From Bacteroidaceae bacterium (lineage in GTDB: Bacteria > Bacteroidota > Bacteroidia > Bacteroidales > Bacteroidaceae), in the NCBI GenBank assembly GCA_017558165.1, contig JAFYWE010000096.1, forward strand, positions 1-7,825: a DNA stretch of 7,825 nucleotides. The letters are read 5' to 3'. Under the pieces are notes generated by a model, which was given only the letters and a program-made list of their open reading frames with translations, had not been told where the DNA came from and did no database searches. Below are positions 1 through 6,659 of the stretch, piece by piece. The position numbers were made by a program, and so were the translations under genes. The stretch's first letter is position 1. The number at the start of each line of letters is the position of its first letter.

Positions 1-9
1 AACAGCTTC

Positions 10-708
10 TTATTCAGGTTCAACATATTCTAGTTCATCAATCAAATCAATCAACGGTTTGCCGTCAATTTTAAAATTCTCAATAAAATCCATTTCATTA
101 GCATAGACCTCGTACTCTTCTGTAAAATGGTCGTCACATAAAGCCACGTAATTGAATTCGTTCAATACATAATATTCTTTGTCTTTATATTTAAAGTAAA
201 GATCATAGTTCTGGACACCGAAGTCATAAAATAACGTTTCCGTGAAAGAATCTTTATAACCGTGAAACATATCTCCATATTTCTCTTTGTTTGGCGGATA
301 TTTACAGTTATACGGATACCCATTTTCATCCAAAGCAAAGTGAGGCTTGAAAACATTATAAAATGACTTCACATCATCTATTTCATCAATCAGGCTAATG
401 AATGGCGTACCATTGATCGAAAAACCTTCAAGCAGTTCCAATCCGTTCGGATATTCAGCTATTATTTCTTTGCGTTCAACATTATATACTGTTGCTGGGG
501 TATTATGTACATAAATATAATATTTTGTCCCTTTATACAAAAATGAAATATCCCTTAACAACACTGCAAAATCGTGAAACAGGATTTCTTCCTTCCTGTT
601 TTTGTACCCACCGAATTCTTCACCGTAGACATTCTTGTTTGGTGGATATTTTCCATTTATCGGATTGCCGTTTGCGTCATTGATTATATAAGTTCTGTTC
701 ATTTTCAT
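10..708 (-). CDS. Hypothetical protein made of two tandem diverged modules
   Basis: I do not recognise this 232-residue protein. It has no signal peptide, membrane segment or lipobox and is rich in Tyr, Phe, Asp, Glu and Asn, so it is probably soluble and cytoplasmic. Residues 7-115 and 123-231 are two copies of one module. Each copy has D-x-N-G-x-P, then KYPPNK, YGxxFxGYK, an FxxDF-like turn, F-x-YKxxxYY, and at its end F-x-I-x-G-x-P-x-I-x-LIDE. The start chosen is ATG at 708. A second ATG lies at 702, and a TTG at 759 would add 17 residues (MWDNLINSIYIVNVLIT) lying before the repeat and with no match to the second module. The gene is AT-rich and uses AT-ending codons, unlike the efflux operon it diverges from, which suggests an accessory or transferred gene. 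The stop is nine bases from the window edge, so its downstream neighbour is unseen. Two-module small proteins of this look occur among contact-dependent immunity and defence-associated proteins, but nothing here demonstrates such a role. Confidence 0.8.
   Translation of the reverse strand: MKMNRTYIINDANGNPINGKYPPNKNVYGEEFGGYKNRKEEILFHDFAVLLRDISFLYKGTKYYIYVHNTPATVYNVERKEIIAEYPNGLELLEGFSINGTPFISLIDEIDDVKSFYNVFKPHFALDENGYPYNCKYPPNKEKYGDMFHGYKDSFTETLFYDFGVQNYDLYFKYKDKEYYVLNEFNYVALCDDHFTEEYEVYANEMDFIENFKIDGKPLIDLIDELEYVEPE
16..690 (-). repeat. Intragenic tandem duplication (about 110-residue module, two copies)
   Basis: The first copy is encoded by 364-690 and the second by 16-342, with a period of about 116 codons. 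Landmarks line up in order: KYPPNK at residues 20-25 and 136-141, YG/F/GYK at 28-36 and 144-152, F-x-YK at 56-59 and 172-175 followed by YY, and G-x-P-x-I-x-LIDE at 100-109 and 216-225. The nucleotide copies have diverged clearly, so this is an old duplication at protein level and not a recent DNA repeat. Confidence 0.8.
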
Positions 709-798
709 AGTTATTAAAACGTTCACAATATAGATACTATTTATTAAATTATCCCACAAGAACTGAACTTTTTAATAAGAATTTCATCCCTGCAACCA

Positions 799-855
799 AA
801 AGCCTCATCAATGTGTTTATACCTTGCTAAAGTATGACATATATGATGAGGTTTT
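799..855. promoter_or_regulatory. Inverted repeat over the efflux operon start, possible operator or leader hairpin
   Basis: CCTCATCA at 803-810 is exactly complementary to TGATGAGG at 844-851. The match extends outward through one G-T pair and three A-T pairs, giving arms 799-810 and 844-855 around a 33-base spacer. The right arm covers the in-frame ATG at 846, and the spacer holds the ATG at 834 and a weak -7-like TATACCTTGC (818-827, short of the TAnnTTTG consensus). As DNA it could be an operator; as RNA it could mask the start, but only if transcription begins upstream of 799. No upstream TTG box was found at normal spacing. The function is inferred only. Confidence 0.25.
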
Positions 856-2234
856 ATTCTTTACTTCTGTTATTCCTTACCCCTTTGGCAGGCGCTATGG
901 CGCAGCAGGGTGAGGACTTTATTGACAGTGCACTGCCCGACGGGTGGAACAACGGTGACTGCTTTGACCAGACGATACCACCCGAAGACGAGTGGTGGCA
1001 GAACTTCGAGGACCCGGTCCTTGACTCGCTTATACTGTACGCATCGGAGAACAGCTACTCGGTGCTGGGCGCGATTGAGAACATAAGGAAGGCTCGCGCT
1101 GCGTGGAACATCGCACGTGGCAAGATGTTGCCTACATTCGACATGGGCATAGGCTGGCAACGCGCGAAGACAAGCGGCAACATAGCATCGACAATGTACA
1201 CCGAGGCATGGGAGGGTCAGTTCAACGCCGCACTCTCGATGCAGTGGCAGGCCGACGTGTTCGGCAGCATCTATATGCGCTCGAAGGCACAGAAGATGCT
1301 CTTCATGGCAACCGAGGAGGAGTACAGGGCTGTGATGGTGACACTTGTTGCCAATGTGGCGACCACCTATTTCTCGCTGTGCCAGTCGATAGCACAGTTG
1401 AAGGTACTGCGTGAGAACGTGAAGTCGCAACGTGAGATCATGGAGATTGTGATATCGCGCTACAACAGCGGGCTGGCATCAAAGCTGGACGTGGCACAGT
1501 CGCGCAGTGTCTACTACAGCACCATGGCCGAAATCCCTGCAATGCAGGCAACCATCGACAGTTACCGCAACAAGATGGCCGTGCTGTTGGGCATATACCC
1601 ACAGGAACTCGCAGAGTGGCCCGGCGAGGAGTGCGTATTGCCATCGTATATGGAACCGATAGGCGTTGGCGTCCCGGCAATGCTTCTGCGACGCCGCCCT
1701 GACATACGCGTGGCCGAGAAGCAGGTAGAGGCCAATGCCGCACAGCTTGGCGCCACAAGGCGCGACTGGTTCCCCGAGGTGCTGGTGACGGGCTCCATAG
1801 GCTTCTCATCGGGCGAGATGAAACACCTTTTCCATTCAAAGAGCCTCACCTGGGAGATTGCGCCGACCATAAAGTGGAACATATTCAGCGGTGGCGAGAG
1901 GCTCAACGCCACGCGCGAGGCACGTGCCGCACTCGACCAGAGCATAATATCGTTCAACAGCACACTGCTCACCGCTGTACAGGAGGTGGAGAGCGCCATG
2001 TCGCAATACAAGAGCTCTGTAGAGCAGATAGTATCGTTGCGCGAGGCTGTGAACCAGAACGAGGAGACGCTCACACTCTCGCTCGAACTCTACAAGCAGG
2101 GACTCACCGAGTACCAGAACGTGCTTGACGCGCAACGCACACTGCTGACATACCAGGGATACCTGGTGCAGGCGCAGGGCGGTTCGCTCATCTACCTTGT
2201 ACAGCTGTATGAGGCGCTCGGCGGCGGATGGTAA
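834..2234 (+). CDS. RND efflux outer membrane channel, OprM/NodT (TolC-like) family
   Basis: This is the outer-membrane exit duct of a tripartite efflux pump; trimers of this family form a beta-barrel with a long periplasmic alpha-helical tunnel that docks on the adaptor. The 466 residues fit the family. Residues 5-23 form a signal peptide ending A-M-A before QQ at 24. Two homologous OEP halves follow: the first opens with WWQNFEDPVLDSL (54-66) and contains YNSGLASKLDV (from 210), and the second opens with the family hallmark LLRRRPDIRVAE (from 284) and contains YKQGLTEYQNVLDAQ (from 420). The usual lipobox Cys of OprM-like channels is missing at the cleavage site, so this copy is probably not lipidated. 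The start at 834 gives MTYMMRF; ATG at 843 or 846 would also leave a complete signal peptide. It is first in an operon with the adaptor and permease, and no ribosome site is evident. Confidence 0.93.
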   Translation: MTYMMRFYSLLLLFLTPLAGAMAQQGEDFIDSALPDGWNNGDCFDQTIPPEDEWWQNFEDPVLDSLILYASENSYSVLGAIENIRKARAAWNIARGKMLPTFDMGIGWQRAKTSGNIASTMYTEAWEGQFNAALSMQWQADVFGSIYMRSKAQKMLFMATEEEYRAVMVTLVANVATTYFSLCQSIAQLKVLRENVKSQREIMEIVISRYNSGLASKLDVAQSRSVYYSTMAEIPAMQATIDSYRNKMAVLLGIYPQELAEWPGEECVLPSYMEPIGVGVPAMLLRRRPDIRVAEKQVEANAAQLGATRRDWFPEVLVTGSIGFSSGEMKHLFHSKSLTWEIAPTIKWNIFSGGERLNATREARAALDQSIISFNSTLLTAVQEVESAMSQYKSSVEQIVSLREAVNQNEETLTLSLELYKQGLTEYQNVLDAQRTLLTYQGYLVQAQGGSLIYLVQLYEALGGGW

Positions 2235-2273
2235 AGACAGAATCCTTAATCAATCATGATCATTTTTACTTAT

Positions 2274-3374
2274 ATGAAGAATATTGTCATTGCAGTGGCA
2301 CTGCTCAGCATAGTCGCATGCCACAAGAGAGAAGAGAACCGCACCGGTACCGCAGCACTGCCCGTTGAGGTGGCAACCCCTGTTGTCAAGGACATAACCC
2401 TTACAAGAGAGTACCCGGGACACCTTGAGGGCGATGCTACCATACCCATCGTTGGACGTGTAAACGGTACCGTGACAAAGAGGAGTTTCACCGAGGGCAC
2501 GCGGGTAAGGAAAGGTGATTTGCTCTATGAGATTGAGCCTACACTCTACAGGAATGCCGTGGAACAGGCCGATGCGTCCTTGAAGAGTGCAGAGGCCGAG
2601 CTGGAGTATGCGAAGAACAGCTACGAACGCATGAAAAAGGCCATTGCCAGCGACGCGGTGAGCCAGATTGAGCTGTTGCAGGCAAAGAGCAAGGTTGAGA
2701 GTTGTACTGCGGCTGTGGACAACGCGCGTGCCGCACTGAGCACCGCAAGGACCAAGCTCGGTTACTGCTACATAAAGGCGCCTGAAAACGGTGCAGTGGG
2801 ACTGACATCGGTACCGGTAGGCGGGTACATATCGGGCGAGATGAGCCCGGTGGAGCTATGCAGGCTATATAAGGATGACGTGATGTATGCCTATTTCGAC
2901 ATCACGGACAACCAGTGGCTCAAGAAGGTACGGATGGGAGTGGAGAGCATGGACCAGAGCAACGTGACATTCACGGTCGGCAACGGCAGGATGTTCAACT
3001 GGAAGGCGAAGATAGACTTCCTTGCACCGGCGGTGAACCTGAGCACGGGAACCCTGCAGGTACGTGCCGAACTCGACAACAGCAACGGCACACTGAAACC
3101 AGGCAGCTACATAAGCGTGACGATGCCGTATGAGGAGGTGAAGGATGCCATACTTGTACACGACTCATCAATAGGTACCGACCAGCTTGGCAAGTACCTG
3201 TATGTGGTCAATGACTCCAATATAGTGAACTACCGCAGGATAACCGCAGGCGCGCTGATTGATGACACCCTGCGCCTTGTGACCGACGGGCTAAGGCCCG
3301 GTGAGCGCTACGTGACAAAGGCACTGCTCAAGGTACGCAACGGCATGCCTGTAACCGCAATTATGGACAGATAA
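2274..3374 (+). CDS. RND efflux periplasmic adaptor (membrane fusion) lipoprotein, MexA/AcrA family
   Basis: This adaptor bridges the inner-membrane permease and the outer-membrane channel. The chosen start, ATG at 2274, gives MKNIVIAVALLSIVAC, a short type II signal peptide with lipobox I-V-A-C (Cys16), so the mature protein should be lipid-anchored. ATG at 2256 would add six residues (MIIFTY) and is the alternative. The order is family-typical: first lipoyl half (about 57-89, VGRVNGTVTKRSFTEG and VRKGDLLYEIEP), alpha-helical hairpin (about 92-162), second lipoyl half (about 163-195, YIKAPENGAVG), then beta-barrel and membrane-proximal domains. At the hairpin tip, R119 and V129-S130 keep the spacing seen in MexA for docking to the channel. 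At 366 residues it is full length. It begins 39 bp after the channel gene and ends 12 bp before the permease, so the three are surely co-transcribed. Confidence 0.94.
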   Translation: MKNIVIAVALLSIVACHKREENRTGTAALPVEVATPVVKDITLTREYPGHLEGDATIPIVGRVNGTVTKRSFTEGTRVRKGDLLYEIEPTLYRNAVEQADASLKSAEAELEYAKNSYERMKKAIASDAVSQIELLQAKSKVESCTAAVDNARAALSTARTKLGYCYIKAPENGAVGLTSVPVGGYISGEMSPVELCRLYKDDVMYAYFDITDNQWLKKVRMGVESMDQSNVTFTVGNGRMFNWKAKIDFLAPAVNLSTGTLQVRAELDNSNGTLKPGSYISVTMPYEEVKDAILVHDSSIGTDQLGKYLYVVNDSNIVNYRRITAGALIDDTLRLVTDGLRPGERYVTKALLKVRNGMPVTAIMDR

Positions 3375-3386
3375 ACAGCTGATGTC

Positions 3387-6300
3387 ATGAAATTCTCAAA
3401 ATTCTTCATAGAGCGCCCCATATTCGCAACAGTACTCTCGCTGTTGCTTATTGTGGCAGGAGGAGCCTCGCTATTCGTGCTCCCCATTGACCAGTACCCC
3501 TCGATAACACCGCCGACGGTGCAGGTAACAGCCGTATACCCAGGAGCCAATGCCGAGACCATCGCGCAGACAGTGGGTATCCCCATCGAACAGCAGGTGA
3601 ACGGTGTGGACGGCATGCTGTACATGAGCTCAACGTCATCATCGTCGGGAACATACCAGCTGACGGTGACCTTTGAGGTGGGAACGGACATTGACATGGC
3701 GACAGTGCTTGTACAGAACAGGGTAAACATCGCGCTCAACTCGTTGCCGAGCGAGGTGATACAGCAGGGCGTCACCGTACAGAAACAGTCGACCAACATA
3801 GTGCTGTTCATAACGCTTACCGGCAACAAGGAGTATGACCAGCTCTACCTGTCGAACTATGCCGAGCTGCAGCTCGTGGACCAGCTGACACGCACGCCGG
3901 GCGTAGGCGGTGTAAGCATAATGGGAGCAGGTAACTACTCGATGCGAGTGTGGCTCGACCCCGAGGCAATGCGCATACGCGGGATATCGGCGGCAGAAGT
4001 CTACAAGGCCATAAGCGAGCAGAACCTTGCCGTGTCGGCCGGATATGTGGGACAGACCATTGACGCCACTGCCGACAATGCGTTCCAGTACACCCTGAAC
4101 GTACAGGGACGACTGAAGAGCGCCGAGGAGTTCGCGAACATAGTGATACGCAACGACGGAGTAAACATGTTGCGCCTGAGCGACATTGCCGATATAGAGA
4201 TAGGCAGTGAGACATACGCCTCGTCATCACGCCTCAAGGGAATGCCTACTGCCGCACTTGCCGTGTACCAGTCACCCGGCTCAAGCTCGCTTGCGGTATC
4301 GAAGGCTGTGAAGGCAAGGATGCTTGAGCTCGCCACCGCATTTCCCCCGGGCGTGGAGTACCAGATAGCGCTTGACACGACGGACGTAGTGCGCAGTTCA
4401 ATACACGAGGTGCTCTACACGTTGCTCGAGACAACTGTACTTGTGGTGCTTGTGATATTCCTGTTCCTGCAGAACTGGCGCGCCACGCTCATTCCTTGCC
4501 TTACGATACCCGTGTCACTGATAGGTACGCTTGCAGTAATGTTGCTGATGGGGTTCTCGATAAACACCCTTACGCTGTTCGGTCTAATCCTTGCCATCGC
4601 CATTGTAGTGGATGACGCAATCGTGGTGGTGGAGAACGCCACGCGAATAATTGACGATGAAGGACTTTCACCGCGCGAGGCTACCGAGAAAGCAATGGAT
4701 GAGATTACGGGCCCAATCATTGGCGTAGTACTTGTGATGCTGGCCGTATTCATCCCCACCACCATGATCGGCGGCATATCGGGAGAACTGTACAAGCAGT
4801 TCGCGCTGACCATAGCCACCGCTACCCTGCTCAGCGGTTTCAACTCGCTCACGCTAACCCCAGCCCTGAGCGCACTGCTGTTGCGCCCGTCGAAGGGCAG
4901 GAAAGAGGGATGGTTCTTCCATTGGTTCAACAAGGGGTACGATGCCGTACAGAGAGGATTCGACAAGTGCGTGGGATTCCTGTTGCGCAAGGCATTCATC
5001 GCCGCAGTCACGTTCTGCGCCATGGTGGTGCTTGCCGTATATATGTTCGCCAAATGGCCTACCACATTCATTCCCGACGAGGATGACGGCTATTTCATCG
5101 TGAGCGTACAGCTACCGCCGGCAAGTTCTCTGTCACGCACAGAGAGCGTCGCACGCGAGGTGGAGTCGATACTTGCACAATACCCCGAAGTCAAGACCTA
5201 TATAAGCATAAGCGGATTCAGCATAATGAACAGCGGCAAGCAGAGCAACGCAGCAAGCGTGTTCGTAGTACTCAAGGACTGGAGCCTGCGCAAGGAGAAG
5301 AGCCAGTCGGCGGCATCGGTCGTCGGGAGGTTCAACGAAGAGGCCTACCTGAGAGTCCCCGAGGCGCAGTGCTTTGCCTTCGTCCCGCCGGCAATACCGG
5401 GCATCGGCAATGTGGGCGGACTGCAGATGCAGCTTGAGGACCGCAAGGCCCTGGGACTCGTGGAGATGCAGAAGGCAGTAGAGGCACTCATTGACAACGT
5501 GGGCAAGGAGAGCGCCGTAGAGACGATGAACAGCTCATTCGAGGCCGATGTACCGCAGTACTTCCTGAACATTGACCGCGACAAGGCCATTGCCATGGGA
5601 CTTGACATAGGCTCGGTACTCTCGACACTGAGCTATTACATGGGTGCGATATATGTGAATGACTTTGTACTATTAGGACGCATTTGGCAGGTGAAGATGG
5701 CCGCCGGCGAAAGAAGCCAGAAGGTGATAGACAACGTGATGCAGCTGAGCCTTGCCAACAACAAGGGCGAGATGGTACCGTTCAGCAGTTTCGTCACCGC
5801 CACTGAGATTCTGGGCAGTGACCAGCTTGTACGCTACAACATGTACAACAGCGCCACGATAACCTGCAACACGGCACCGGGATACAGTTCAAGCCAGGTG
5901 ATTGACGAGATTGCGCGCCTGTTCAAGGCACAGTTGGGCGAGGAGTTCGGATATGAATGGACCGGTGTCGCATTCCAGGAGCAGACGGCGGGAAAGAGCA
6001 CAGCACTGATATTCGGCATTGCATTGCTTGTCGCGTTCCTGGTGCTTGCGGCGCAGTATGAGAGCTGGACAAGCCCTGTCGCCGCCATCATGGGAGTGCC
6101 GATAGCCCTGCTGGGTGCCATTGCCGGTTGTTGGATAGCTGACATCCCCGTGAGCATATATACCGAGATAGGCATAATACTGCTCATTGCCCTGAGTGCA
6201 AAGAACGGAATCCTGATTGTGGAGTTCGCGCGCGACTACCGCGCTGCCGGAAAGGATATACGCTACAGCGCGGCACAGGCAGGGCACGTGCGACTGCGCC

Positions 6301-6530
6301 CCATCCTCATGACCTCGCTCTCCTTTGTGATAGGAGTGATGCCGCTACTGTTTGCAGGAGGTGCTGGAGCCGGTGCACGTCTGTCACTTGGTGCGGCGGT
6401 AGTGTTCGGTATGCTACTCAACACCCTCATTGCCACGCTCTATGTTCCCAATTGGTACGAGTGGATGCAGATGCTCGAGGAGAGAGTAAGGAAGGGAAGA
6501 AAAGGCAGACAGGAAAATAAATTGCCCTGA
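3387..6530 (+). CDS. Efflux RND transporter permease, HAE1 family (AcrB/MexB-like)
   Basis: This is the inner-membrane proton-driven pump that captures hydrophobic or amphiphilic compounds from the periplasm and membrane and passes them to the channel. Its 1047 residues match AcrB (1049). The N-terminus FFIERPIFATVLSLLLIVAG is TM1. A large porter loop follows (EQQVNGVDGMLYMSSTSSSSG), then TM2-TM6 (about 346-495), TM7 (about 535-556), FIPDEDDGYFIVSVQLP opening the second porter loop, and TM8-TM12 (about 870-1025). The proton-relay residues are all present: D409-D410 in TM4 (IVVDDAIVVVEN), K939 in TM10 (SAKNGILIVEF), and R969 and T976 in TM11 (RLRPILMTS), corresponding to AcrB D407/D408, K940, R971 and T978. 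It is likely active and multidrug-type, but substrates cannot be read from sequence. Last gene of the operon; isoleucine codons are ATA-rich like its partners. Confidence 0.97.
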   Translation: MKFSKFFIERPIFATVLSLLLIVAGGASLFVLPIDQYPSITPPTVQVTAVYPGANAETIAQTVGIPIEQQVNGVDGMLYMSSTSSSSGTYQLTVTFEVGTDIDMATVLVQNRVNIALNSLPSEVIQQGVTVQKQSTNIVLFITLTGNKEYDQLYLSNYAELQLVDQLTRTPGVGGVSIMGAGNYSMRVWLDPEAMRIRGISAAEVYKAISEQNLAVSAGYVGQTIDATADNAFQYTLNVQGRLKSAEEFANIVIRNDGVNMLRLSDIADIEIGSETYASSSRLKGMPTAALAVYQSPGSSSLAVSKAVKARMLELATAFPPGVEYQIALDTTDVVRSSIHEVLYTLLETTVLVVLVIFLFLQNWRATLIPCLTIPVSLIGTLAVMLLMGFSINTLTLFGLILAIAIVVDDAIVVVENATRIIDDEGLSPREATEKAMDEITGPIIGVVLVMLAVFIPTTMIGGISGELYKQFALTIATATLLSGFNSLTLTPALSALLLRPSKGRKEGWFFHWFNKGYDAVQRGFDKCVGFLLRKAFIAAVTFCAMVVLAVYMFAKWPTTFIPDEDDGYFIVSVQLPPASSLSRTESVAREVESILAQYPEVKTYISISGFSIMNSGKQSNAASVFVVLKDWSLRKEKSQSAASVVGRFNEEAYLRVPEAQCFAFVPPAIPGIGNVGGLQMQLEDRKALGLVEMQKAVEALIDNVGKESAVETMNSSFEADVPQYFLNIDRDKAIAMGLDIGSVLSTLSYYMGAIYVNDFVLLGRIWQVKMAAGERSQKVIDNVMQLSLANNKGEMVPFSSFVTATEILGSDQLVRYNMYNSATITCNTAPGYSSSQVIDEIARLFKAQLGEEFGYEWTGVAFQEQTAGKSTALIFGIALLVAFLVLAAQYESWTSPVAAIMGVPIALLGAIAGCWIADIPVSIYTEIGIILLIALSAKNGILIVEFARDYRAAGKDIRYSAAQAGHVRLRPILMTSLSFVIGVMPLLFAGGAGAGARLSLGAAVVFGMLLNTLIATLYVPNWYEWMQMLEERVRKGRKGRQENKLP

Positions 6531-6534
6531 GAGC

Positions 6535-6566
6535 AAAAAAATATCGGCGATTGCCGATATTTTTTA
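6535..6566 (+). terminator. Intrinsic terminator after the efflux operon
   Basis: ATATCGGC (6541-6548) pairs exactly with GCCGATAT (6553-6560) around a GATT loop, and flanking A (6536-6540) and T (6561-6565) runs lengthen the stem to 13 bp and supply the U tract. It lies five bases after the permease stop. The A/T flanks are symmetric, so it could also stop antisense transcription. The next promoter's upstream TTG lies within this hairpin. Confidence 0.85.
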
Positions 6567-6584
6567 TTCACTTTGTTATCTTTG
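6551..6584 (+). promoter_or_regulatory. Bacteroidota-type promoter of the GH130 gene (TTG ... TAnnTTTG)
   Basis: TATCTTTG at 6577-6584 is a perfect match to the Bacteroidota -7 consensus TAnnTTTG. A TTG at 6551-6553 lies 23 bp upstream, at the long end of the usual spacing, and sits in the loop and right arm of the preceding terminator. Transcription would begin near 6588-6590, leaving a leader of about 70 nt. That leader ends in an A-rich stretch (about 6632-6659) with no Shine-Dalgarno site, as is usual in this phylum. Confidence 0.7.
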
Positions 6585-6588
6585 CGAT

Positions 6589-6615
6589 ATGAATGACCTA
6601 TAAACGGGCATTCAT
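6589..6615 (+). promoter_or_regulatory. Hairpin at the predicted 5' end of the GH130 transcript
   Basis: ATGAATG (6589-6595) is exactly complementary to CATTCAT (6609-6615). After one A-G mismatch the stem continues with CC (6597-6598) and GG (6606-6607) around a seven-base loop. It lies directly at the predicted transcription start, where such stems can stabilise mRNA; equally, the DNA palindrome could bind a regulator. The role is inference. Confidence 0.4.
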
Positions 6616-6659
6616 GACTACCGTATACACGAATTCATAAACATAAACAACAGACAAGT

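Noticed and set aside
16..690. Direct repeats in the left gene as a possible CRISPR or mobile-element repeat
   Set aside because: Similarity is at protein level across the whole of two adjoining modules, with no short identical repeats, spacers or inverted ends.
724..756. Minus-strand promoter for the left gene (TATCTATATTGTG with a TTG further upstream)
   Set aside because: It departs from TAnnTTTG at key positions and the TTG spacing does not fit any good alignment; too weak to annotate.
709..759. N-terminal extension of the left gene from a TTG codon at 759
   Set aside because: The 17 extra residues lie before the repeat module, match nothing in the second copy, and run into the likely promoter region. 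ATG at 708 or 702 is simpler.
870..1430. Long minus-strand open frame (186 codons) opposite the channel gene
   Set aside because: It is a shadow of a GC-rich gene with strong family motifs on the plus strand. The antisense peptide is His/Arg/Leu/Cys-rich with no recognisable domain.
2256..2273. Upstream ATG of the adaptor gene
   Set aside because: It would place six residues (MIIFTY) before an already complete lipoprotein signal peptide that starts at the ATG at 2274. Neither start has a ribosome site, so it is kept only as an alternative.
4415..5071. 218-codon minus-strand open frame opposite the permease gene
   Set aside because: Antisense shadow of transmembrane-coding sequence; the plus strand encodes the conserved TM4 Asp pair here.
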